21,830 nucleotides of DNA, from the NCBI GenBank assembly GCA_002309035.1, contig DBWT01000009.1, positions 1 to 21,830 on the forward strand. The letters are read 5' to 3'. Of this stretch, positions 7,704-15,800 are shown piece after piece. Source of the DNA: Caryophanales bacterium UBA1231 (GTDB lineage Bacteria > Bacillota_I > Bacilli_A > ML615J-28 > CAG-313). Each line of letters begins with the position of its first letter. The stretch's first letter is position 1. The translations under genes and the position numbers were made by a program. The notes beneath the pieces are model-generated. The model did not search any database and was not told where the DNA came from. It was given only the letters and a program-made list of their open reading frames with translations.

Positions 7704-10700
7704 TTAATCATTGTCTTCAGTATCGCCTTGTTCTAAGACGCCGTTACGATATAATTCTTTCTTGTAATCTATTTTAGCTTTTTCAGCTTTCTTTTGTTTT
7801 CTTGTCTTTGCTGGTTCTTCAGTATTATTCTCTCTTACTTGTTTTTGATAATGTAATTGAGAATCAATAATTTGATTAATTAAAATCTTTAATGCAGCAA
7901 AGTTCTTATCATACATATTATGTAATGCTTTACCACAATCTGATTCACTAATTGAATCTAATGAGTGAACTAAAGATGAAAGAATTGTATCTAAAGTTAT
8001 TACAGACTTAGTAGCATTTTCAATACCATCGAAGCCTTCATCACTGAAGTAATTAATACGATTCATTAAATCATGAACTTTTCTTCTTAGTTTCTTAAAG
8101 GCATTACCATAAGCTTTAAGATTTGGATTATTATCAGTCTTTTCAATTGCTTTTTGGAAAGTAGTTTCTAAAGAAGTAACCGCACTAGTTAAATTACGAT
8201 ATGGGTTAAGACTTCTAACAATGAATGTATAAACAATAACTGCTAAAACCATACCAATTAAAACATAAGGTAAAATCTTCATTAAGAATTCACGGAAATT
8301 GAAATTAGATACTTTAATTGATGCAGTCTTTTCTAAATTACCTAAACGATATGTGAAATCATATTTGCCATTAACAGGTTCTGTTATATGGAAGATATTA
8401 CCATCATTAGGTGTATTAACTGCTTCACCATTTAATGATACATCACATTGGAAATCAGTATTCTTGAAATCTTTTCTACCGTTAGCAATGAAAATAATGT
8501 CAAATGGTTTATTTGGTTTAGGGAATTCTTGTGATAATTCGAAATCAATTGATTCTAGTTTTTCAACAATAACAGTAATTGAAGCACTAATAATCTTTTC
8601 TTCACCTACACCAACATCAACGAAAGCATAAACTGTTGTTGTGCCAGCATGATTTGGAAGAAGTGTAACTTTAGAAGTACCATTTTCATATAATGTTACA
8701 GTATCATTATCACTACTCCATGAATACTTATAATCGTTTGCAACCATACCATCAAGTAAAACTTGTAAATCATATGAGTTCTTTAACATAACTAAATAGA
8801 TAGTATTTTCTTCAAATGATAATTGACGTTTTTGGTCAGGTAGTTTTGAAATATTAAGTACTTTAGAAGCTTCTAAGTGACGATTCAAAACATTATCAAC
8901 AAAACGAACAGTAATGTTATGTGTACCATCAGGAATAGTTGTTGTAAGTTTTTCATCATGACCAACTACTTGATCATCCAATAACCATTCATATGAAATA
9001 CTACTTGAGAAAGTAAAGCCTAAAGTATTTACACTAAATGTTAAATTATCAAATTTCGAAATAGCTGAATCTGATTCAGTTTCACGGCGCATATCAATTT
9101 CAATATGTGGTTCTTCATTGATAACACTAAGTGTTGATTTAAACAATACTTGTTGATATTCATTTCTTAGAACTAAATAAACATCACTTTGACCAACATT
9201 GATTAATTGAACTAATAAACGATGATCAAACATCTCAATAACATCACAGACATTACGATTAGATGAAATATTGATAATTTCACCATTGTAATATAAATCT
9301 TGATATTCTTGTGGAATTGTTAAATATATTTCACCATTATCAAGTAAAGCTTGAACCATCTTGCCTTCAGCAAATGATGTTTCAATACTTTCACGATTGA
9401 AAATGACACGAACACTAATTCTAATATTCGTAATAAATTGATTATCGTAAATAACCAAAACATCAACAGGAGATACACCTGAAGAACGAGGCATAACTCT
9501 TAATACTTTATCAGTTTCATCAAAGAATAGTTCAAAATAATAATTTTCTTGAAGTACTTTTAATGTTAATTTGGAATCATTGAAGATTCTACTTTGACTT
9601 GTTTCAGAATCATAGTAATATAGAGGAATTGATAATTCTTCACCATCAACTAATGTATATTCATATTTTTCAAAATAGAAATATCCATTAAATGTTATTG
9701 GTTCATTATCACCGCTAATTTTACCAACTTGAATTGGAAGAATTATTGTACTAACTAATTCACGTTCATGAACATAGATATTTGCAGTTACAGCATAAAG
9801 ACCACTCTTATTAGATGAGCTAATGATAAATTGATGTCTTTCATACATCGCTGTTAAATACTCTAAATCACTAGAAATTAGATCAAAAGTGAAATCACTT
9901 GAAGCAAGATATTCCTCACCATCAAGGCTATAATATAAATCGAGTATAGCTGAATCGTTTTCTTGTAAAACAAGTGTTGAAACTATATCATTACCATTTT
10001 TAAAGTAGAATGAATATTCGCTATAATTGATATCATCATCTAAAATATTGACACTTACTGTTCTTGTTTGAACAAGTGTATTAACACCATCGATTAATTC
10101 ATAAAGTTCAACTGTAAAACTATATGTACCAGATACACCTTTATCAGTAATTACTATCATATCATCAATCATATCATCAATCACTACAGGAGTCGTATTT
10201 GAAGATGAGAGATAAACATTTAAATTTTCATCAATATTATTTAGTTGAATGCTATATGGACTTTGTAAAGGAGATTCAACACTTTCAAATAAGACAAATG
10301 TTGTTAAGCTAACCGAATCACCTAAAGAAAGTGTAACTGAACTAATGTATTCATTGTCATTCTTTAAAATAATCTCTGGAAGAGGTTTGTCATTAACATG
10401 AACAGTTAAAACAAGCACTTCTTTTAATTCACCCAAATATGATATTTTGGCCATAAATGTATAAGTACCAGGAATTATACCTTTGATTGTACCAGCATTA
10501 ACAGGTTCACCAATACCTTCCATTGGAGTAAATGATAAAGCATTTTGATTGTTTGTTGTAAATTCAATAGCATAACGTTCATCAAATGATAATCCATTAA
10601 CAACAACCATGATTGATTCATCAACATTATATTCTAATTCCAAATAAGATCCTAATTCATAGCCATCACTACCGATAAATTGATAAACATTATCATCATC

Positions 10701-13700
10701 ATATCCACCATCAACAACTTCAACAGGTAAATCATAGCTAATGAGATTATTGCCTTCTTCATCAACTATAAAAACGACAATAGTACCACGTCCCATACCA
10801 GTTGAACTTAATGATGTAACAGTGAATGATGTTGAAGCTTTGCCTTCTAAAATGACTTTTTCAACATTTAACAAATCATATGAATAAGATAATTCAAATT
10901 GATAAGGTTCAACAATCAATGCTTGTTCATCGCCATATGATAGATAAACATCAATGGTTGCAGAAGAATTATTAGCTACTGTAAGTGTATTAATTTCTAC
11001 ATTATCTTGTTTTAAAATAATACCTAAAGTTGGTTCATCACCTACATGGGCGCTTAAAACAATCGTATCTTTTAAATCGCCTAAATAGTAGATTTTTGCA
11101 AGTAGTGTATAAGTACCAGCTTTTGAACCAAATATTGTACCAGAAGTAATTGGTGATACAGCATCATTTGATAAAGCAAAATGCAAGCCTTCTTCATTAC
11201 TTGATTCGAATCGTATTTCATAGCGTTCATCAAATGAAATCATGTTTTGGCCATCTTCAGCAATAACTTCGATGTATTGTGATTCATGATATTCTAATTC
11301 TACTACCGTATCAATTACATCTTGTTGGTCATTGACAAAGTGATATTTCATTTCTTGGTTATATCCCACATCCACAATTTCAACACGAAGTGAACGAGTA
11401 TCTAAAACATTATCTTCTAAATCTAATAATTCAATTGTAACATAACCAGTACCAACAGATGATACACTCAATGGTTCAATAATGAATGACGAAGATAAAC
11501 CATCTCCCAGTTCAACTTTGTTTACAGTAAAGTGACTAGCGTCTGTTGTAACATTAAATTTATAATTTTGATCAATTAATGATTCATCACCATTGATTGC
11601 ATAATATACATCTACTGACTCTGTTGTATTATTAACAACATCTATAGATTCTATATTTTCATCATTATGTTTTAAAACAATAGCTGGAGCACTAACGTAA
11701 ATTGGAATTTCAAGACCACCTACTGTTTCATCACCTAACTTAACATCAATTGATAAAACATATTCTCCTGCCATTAAGGCTTCAACATTAAATTGATTTG
11801 TGCCTTCATCTGATTCCACATTTTCAACTAACAAACCAGAATCTGGCATCAATGTATAATTACTAAAATCAAAATCAGAAACAGGGATTTGGCTTCCACT
11901 AATATATCCTCTAACATAAAATGTGTAGATAGAATCACCGATAGTTAAGTATATATCTTGAATGATACCACTACCAATTTCTGCTGCCCATTCATATTGG
12001 ATATTTTCAACTGTTAAAGTAACTGGAATAGTAATAACTTCATTGAAATTTTTATATAATACTAAATCAAAATTACAACTGCCTTTATTTTCATTTGATG
12101 TAACATAGAATCCTTGATTAGGTTCACCAGATGCAACATTTGCAGCAGTAAGTTCAACTAGATTAGGATTATCAATATTTTCAATTTGGAAATTATATGG
12201 TTTTGTCACCTCAACAGCATTACCATCAATTACCAATAAAACATCAAATAATTCAGTATAATCTGGTTGAATAGAAATATTTGTTGTTTGAACATCATTT
12301 TGAATAACAACTAAACTAAGTTCTGGTAATGCATTAACAGATACATCAAAATAGAAATCAGCAAATTGTTCATCTTCTTGAACATAAACCAATATTTCAA
12401 AAGTACCACTTTCTGAATCACTAGGAGACGAAACATAAATTTTATTAGTATCAGAAGTAAAATATGCTGTCAAATAATCTAAGCTGCTTTCTACTGAAAC
12501 ATTGAAAGCTGCGGGTAATTCATAATATTCTTCAGCAACTTTAATTATAACATCAAGATATTTACTTTCATCAAAAACTTCCATTTGAAGACTGCTAATT
12601 TCATTATCACCATCTTTTATAACAAACGTTAAATCATTGATAATATTTAAAGAATAATATGAAGAAATAATATCATCATATTCAACTTTCATCATCAAAG
12701 ATTGTTGACCAGGAAGTACACCAACAAGTGAGAAGTGATCAGAATTAAGACTAATTTCATTTCTTCCATACATGTAACTAATAGTACCACCTGCTCGAAC
12801 AATCTCATCATAATTAACAACATAGAAATCATTATTAAATAATTCAGAATATGAAATTTCGTATGATGATTCTTGTTCAATTACCATTTCATCAAATGAT
12901 AATTCAATATCAGGACGATTAGTTGATGTTACTTCCATATCCCAACTATTTGAGAAAGTGCTAGCTACAGTTGGTTCTTCAATTTGATTAGATTCATAAT
13001 ATGATTCTAAAGCAGTATCTGTAAAACTACCATTTAAAGTATATTCACCACTAGTACTTATATTGCCAAGTGATGTTGTTGATTGTGTGCTTTTATTGGT
13101 TGCTGTCCAATAAACACTTAAATTTTCATATGAATCAAATTCAGGAGTAAATGGATAAAAACTTAAATTATTAACTTCATCTAGTGGAACGCTTATTGAA
13201 TCATATTCTTCACTTTCTGAATCAAATAATGCAATATTATCTCTAGAATATACTAAAACATTGAACAAACGCGTACCAACTTCTGCATCAGGTCCTTCAT
13301 TAGATTTAACGTGAAAATCTAGTATTAATTCATATATACCTGGATTATTGAAATAAATAACTAAATCATCATCAGGATTACGATCAGCTACATAATCATT
13401 ATTTCCACCTTGATCTTGCTTAATAGTAACATATCCAACATTTGACTGCATTACCGTAGTACCATTAACTAATTGTAAGAAATTAGATTTAAAAACATAA
13501 CTATTAGTCAAATCATATGGTAAAGCTACTGATTCAACAAATTCAACTTGTTCTTCTAAATCTACTTGATAATAATCTAATGGTTGATCTTCACCAGTAT
13601 TAACAGCAATTTGTAAGTCAAAATAATTAGGTAAATCGCCATCATAAACATGGAAATAAATTATCGTTTCTTCATAACCAGAATTATCAAGTTGTGATTT

Positions 13701-14327
13701 ACAATTGATTGTTAAAGAATACAAACCTTCTTCATCAGCTGTGATAGTGACTTTTGGCAAACGATAATTACTATTCATATAAAGAGTAGTATTATCTTTA
13801 CCATATTCAGAAAGATTATCTTCAAAATGGAATGTCGTGCCACTAGTATTTGAATCGAATTGATTTATATAGTAAGATCTTCCATCCCAAGAATCAAATG
13901 TATAGCTAATACCTTCACCAGATAATTCTAAATCATAAACGCCCTTTGGCAATGCTCCATCCATATACCAACCATCAAATGCGGTTTCAATATAGAAAGT
14001 AATACTTTGATTAAGAGGAATTTGTACAAATTGATTAGCTGGAAACGCATAGTTAAATTGTCCATCACCACGAATTAAATCAACATATGTTGTGATATAA
14101 TTACCTTCTTGATTTGATGATAGTGCACCATTATTAACATCGTATGCTTCACTTGGAATGTTTGAATCATAATTTTTTGATGTTTTTATTTCGCCATATG
14201 ATTCATCAGTTTCAAAAGCTTCATAAGGAATAACATCTGCATTAATTTTGACATTTAATATTAATAGGGCAAAAAATCCCAAAGTTAACACTAAAAGCAA
14301 AATCAGGAATTTTTGTGTTCTTTTCAT
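7704..14327 (-). CDS. Giant Ig-like-domain surface protein with membrane anchor and cytoplasmic tail
   Basis: A 2207-residue protein I cannot assign to a named family. Residues about 7-25 form a signal peptide or signal anchor, with possible cleavage after Ala30. A distinct N-terminal region follows, then a long series of beta-sandwich, Ig-like modules. Between about residues 880 and 1550 these recur every 105-115 residues; conserved cores include the SFDERY, GTYT.(L/F).AKI.YLG and IILK.DN patterns. A single membrane helix lies at about 2014-2037 (FLMKILPYVLIGMVLAVIVY), followed by a 170-residue cytoplasmic domain predicted helical, with a basic stretch (KTRKQKKAEKAK) near the end. The expected topology is outside-in type I. 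The start is supported by GGTGAT just upstream. It follows the MscS gene by 9 bases. Roles such as adhesion, envelope scaffolding or tension sensing are inference. Confidence 0.88.
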   Translation of the reverse strand: MKRTQKFLILLLVLTLGFFALLILNVKINADVIPYEAFETDESYGEIKTSKNYDSNIPSEAYDVNNGALSSNQEGNYITTYVDLIRGDGQFNYAFPANQFVQIPLNQSITFYIETAFDGWYMDGALPKGVYDLELSGEGISYTFDSWDGRSYYINQFDSNTSGTTFHFEDNLSEYGKDNTTLYMNSNYRLPKVTITADEEGLYSLTINCKSQLDNSGYEETIIYFHVYDGDLPNYFDLQIAVNTGEDQPLDYYQVDLEEQVEFVESVALPYDLTNSYVFKSNFLQLVNGTTVMQSNVGYVTIKQDQGGNNDYVADRNPDDDLVIYFNNPGIYELILDFHVKSNEGPDAEVGTRLFNVLVYSRDNIALFDSESEEYDSISVPLDEVNNLSFYPFTPEFDSYENLSVYWTATNKSTQSTTSLGNISTSGEYTLNGSFTDTALESYYESNQIEEPTVASTFSNSWDMEVTSTNRPDIELSFDEMVIEQESSYEISYSELFNNDFYVVNYDEIVRAGGTISYMYGRNEISLNSDHFSLVGVLPGQQSLMMKVEYDDIISSYYSLNIINDLTFVIKDGDNEISSLQMEVFDESKYLDVIIKVAEEYYELPAAFNVSVESSLDYLTAYFTSDTNKIYVSSPSDSESGTFEILVYVQEDEQFADFYFDVSVNALPELSLVVIQNDVQTTNISIQPDYTELFDVLLVIDGNAVEVTKPYNFQIENIDNPNLVELTAANVASGEPNQGFYVTSNENKGSCNFDLVLYKNFNEVITIPVTLTVENIQYEWAAEIGSGIIQDIYLTIGDSIYTFYVRGYISGSQIPVSDFDFSNYTLMPDSGLLVENVESDEGTNQFNVEALMAGEYVLSIDVKLGDETVGGLEIPIYVSAPAIVLKHNDENIESIDVVNNTTESVDVYYAINGDESLIDQNYKFNVTTDASHFTVNKVELGDGLSSSFIIEPLSVSSVGTGYVTIELLDLEDNVLDTRSLRVEIVDVGYNQEMKYHFVNDQQDVIDTVVELEYHESQYIEVIAEDGQNMISFDERYEIRFESSNEEGLHFALSNDAVSPITSGTIFGSKAGTYTLLAKIYYLGDLKDTIVLSAHVGDEPTLGIILKQDNVEINTLTVANNSSATIDVYLSYGDEQALIVEPYQFELSYSYDLLNVEKVILEGKASTSFTVTSLSSTGMGRGTIVVFIVDEEGNNLISYDLPVEVVDGGYDDDNVYQFIGSDGYELGSYLELEYNVDESIMVVVNGLSFDERYAIEFTTNNQNALSFTPMEGIGEPVNAGTIKGIIPGTYTFMAKISYLGELKEVLVLTVHVNDKPLPEIILKNDNEYISSVTLSLGDSVSLTTFVLFESVESPLQSPYSIQLNNIDENLNVYLSSSNTTPVVIDDMIDDMIVITDKGVSGTYSFTVELYELIDGVNTLVQTRTVSVNILDDDINYSEYSFYFKNGNDIVSTLVLQENDSAILDLYYSLDGEEYLASSDFTFDLISSDLEYLTAMYERHQFIISSSNKSGLYAVTANIYVHERELVSTIILPIQVGKISGDNEPITFNGYFYFEKYEYTLVDGEELSIPLYYYDSETSQSRIFNDSKLTLKVLQENYYFELFFDETDKVLRVMPRSSGVSPVDVLVIYDNQFITNIRISVRVIFNRESIETSFAEGKMVQALLDNGEIYLTIPQEYQDLYYNGEIINISSNRNVCDVIEMFDHRLLVQLINVGQSDVYLVLRNEYQQVLFKSTLSVINEEPHIEIDMRRETESDSAISKFDNLTFSVNTLGFTFSSSISYEWLLDDQVVGHDEKLTTTIPDGTHNITVRFVDNVLNRHLEASKVLNISKLPDQKRQLSFEENTIYLVMLKNSYDLQVLLDGMVANDYKYSWSSDNDTVTLYENGTSKVTLLPNHAGTTTVYAFVDVGVGEEKIISASITVIVEKLESIDFELSQEFPKPNKPFDIIFIANGRKDFKNTDFQCDVSLNGEAVNTPNDGNIFHITEPVNGKYDFTYRLGNLEKTASIKVSNFNFREFLMKILPYVLIGMVLAVIVYTFIVRSLNPYRNLTSAVTSLETTFQKAIEKTDNNPNLKAYGNAFKKLRRKVHDLMNRINYFSDEGFDGIENATKSVITLDTILSSLVHSLDSISESDCGKALHNMYDKNFAALKILINQIIDSQLHYQKQVRENNTEEPAKTRKQKKAEKAKIDYKKELYRNGVLEQGDTEDND

Positions 14328-14336
14328 ATTATCACC

Positions 14337-15164
14337 CTATTTATTACTATTATTAATATCTTTAACATGAATATCCAATTGATTGAATGGAATTTCAATA
14401 TTATTATCAGCAAATGCATTCCATACGATTTCATTGAAATCAAAATAAGCTGTCCAGTAGTCTTCAACATTTACCCAGAACATTACTTTGAAATCAACAC
14501 TTGATGAAGAATGAGCTGACATAAAGACTCTGATTGGTTGTGTTTTTAAAGTATATTGATATTCATTAGCTGCTTTAAATAAAGCTTCTTTAACTTTCTT
14601 CATGTCTGATGAATAACTAACACTATAAACAAAATCAATTCTTCTTGTTGGATTAGCTGTAAAGTTTGTAATACTACCACTTACTACTTGGCTATTTGGC
14701 ATAACGATACGTTTGTTATCAAATGTTTTAAGTTCAGTTGTAAGAATAGAAATCTTTTTAATAACACCTTCAGTAGAACCAATTAATACATGATCACCTT
14801 TCTTGAAAGGTTTAATACAAACAATGACAATACCATTTGCGATATTGGCAAGTGAATCTTTTAATGCTAAACCAACAGCTAGAGCTACTGATGAGAATGC
14901 AACTAAGAATGAATTTCCATCAATACCTAAAACTCTTGCACAAGCAAAGATTAAAACGATCCATAAAACGATACGTAATAAAGCAACAACAAAGCTTCCT
15001 GAAGCATTGTCAATCTTTGTACCGTATATTATTTTCATTAATAATTTGGATAATAACTTTATTAATATACCACCAATAATTAAGATGGCAATACATACAA
15101 CGATATTTAACCAATAATTAACAAAAAAATTAGAAAAGTTTTTCATTAAATCATTAAAACTCAT
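14337..15164 (-). CDS. mscS: Small-conductance mechanosensitive channel, MscS family
   Basis: A 275-residue channel that would open under membrane tension and release solutes during hypo-osmotic shock. Hydrophobic helices lie at about 18-45, 57-80 and 86-118. The third carries the pore-lining, glycine/alanine-rich pattern AVGLALKDSLANIANGIVIV, followed by KPFKKGDHV and the beta-domain motif IVMPNSQVVSGSITNFT (about 153-169). Length is close to E. coli MscS (286), so this is a minimal MscS without extra domains. The frame extends to an ATG at 15188, but AAAGGAGAT lies directly before the ATG at 15164, which I take as the start. It heads a two-gene operon with the giant Ig-like protein; an extended -10 promoter lies just upstream. 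Confidence 0.93.
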   Translation of the reverse strand: MSFNDLMKNFSNFFVNYWLNIVVCIAILIIGGILIKLLSKLLMKIIYGTKIDNASGSFVVALLRIVLWIVLIFACARVLGIDGNSFLVAFSSVALAVGLALKDSLANIANGIVIVCIKPFKKGDHVLIGSTEGVIKKISILTTELKTFDNKRIVMPNSQVVSGSITNFTANPTRRIDFVYSVSYSSDMKKVKEALFKAANEYQYTLKTQPIRVFMSAHSSSSVDFKVMFWVNVEDYWTAYFDFNEIVWNAFADNNIEIPFNQLDIHVKDINNSNK

Positions 15165-15188
15165 AAAAATCTCCTTTATAAACAACAT

Positions 15189-15197
15189 ATTATATCA
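15189..15197 (-). promoter_or_regulatory. Extended -10 promoter of the mscS operon
   Basis: The minus strand reads TGATATAAT here, a perfect extended -10. The -35 region is poor (TGAACA or GAACAT at 17-18 bases upstream), which is acceptable with an extended -10. Transcription would start near 15182, about 18 bases before the ATG at 15164. A second, weaker TATAAT lies at 15310-15315, flanked by the inverted repeat GTTATAC/GTATAAC (15290-15296 and 15316-15322), which could be an operator. Confidence 0.6.
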
Positions 15198-15343
15198 TAG
15201 AAATAAAAAAAATGTTCACAATTTAATATAAATAAAATAGTGAATCACTTTCATAAAGTTTTTTTCTTGATGTAATATTAGAATTTTGGGTTATACAACA
15301 CTTCGTATGATTATAGTATAACTTTTAAGTCAATATAAATAAT

Positions 15344-15371
15344 AAAAAAAGACTGATGCATAGCATCAATC
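15344..15371 (-). terminator. Intrinsic terminator
   Basis: On the minus strand a 9-base stem with one mismatch (15363-15371 with 15351-15359) and a 3-base loop is followed by seven U residues. It lies 430 bases beyond the LRR gene stop, so it ends either a long 3' UTR or a separate small RNA, and it insulates the mscS promoter region. Confidence 0.8.
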
Positions 15372-15622
15372 ATTATTCTTTCAATGTGTGTGTTAGACGA
15401 AAATTCACTTTTAAAGGTTTTACTGTACAAAAAACATTTCTGACAAAAAGTCTCATATAGAAAATAAACAAATAGACACTAGGTCCAAGATGTTACTCTC
15501 TTTGACTCTATAACGTTTTTTGTACTTTTTATATGATTGTGGAATTTTATAATGTTTTTTGTGAAAAAAACTAATACTAATATCTTATTCCACAAAAAGT
15601 AAAAAAAATTTAATTCAACACG
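15344..15622 (-). ncRNA. Candidate small RNA or long 3' UTR
   Basis: There is no convincing open frame between 15198 and 15800. On the minus strand TTGTTA (15651-15656) and TATAGT (15629-15634) are spaced 16 bases apart, predicting a start near 15622, and the intrinsic terminator at 15344-15371 would give an RNA of about 280 bases. Inside are complementary segments: GTGGAAT (15539-15545) with ATTCCAC (15587-15593), and an 11-base pair between 15425-15435 and 15515-15525. It matches no RNA family I know. The same region could simply be the 3' UTR of the LRR gene. Confidence 0.3.
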
Positions 15623-15724
15623 CTCTTCACTATAGACTTGTTTTATGTTTTAACAACATCTATAAATCCAATTACATATACATATAATTCTTGATTGATA
15701 ATGTTAAGTAAAAAGATACATATT

Positions 15725-15771
15725 TCGATGAAATATTAAATGCCTTTTTTGGTACATTTTATTTCATCGAT
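15725..15771 (-). terminator. Hairpin just downstream of the LRR gene, possible terminator
   Basis: An 11-base perfect inverted repeat (TCGATGAAATA at 15725-15735 with its complement ending at 15770) with a loop of about 24 bases lies 30 bases after the LRR stop. On the minus strand it lacks a clear U tract, so termination would be weak and read-through into the region to 15344 is plausible. Confidence 0.35.
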
Positions 15772-15800
15772 TTTGGTTACTATTATTTTATCATTATCAT

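Noticed and set aside
12695..12880. Minus-strand 61-residue frame inside the giant gene
   Set aside because: It is an alternative frame within a continuous 2207-codon reading frame and has no ribosome binding site.
14803..15117. Two overlapping plus-strand frames inside mscS
   Set aside because: They are antisense to the conserved pore and membrane helices of MscS and lack translation signals.
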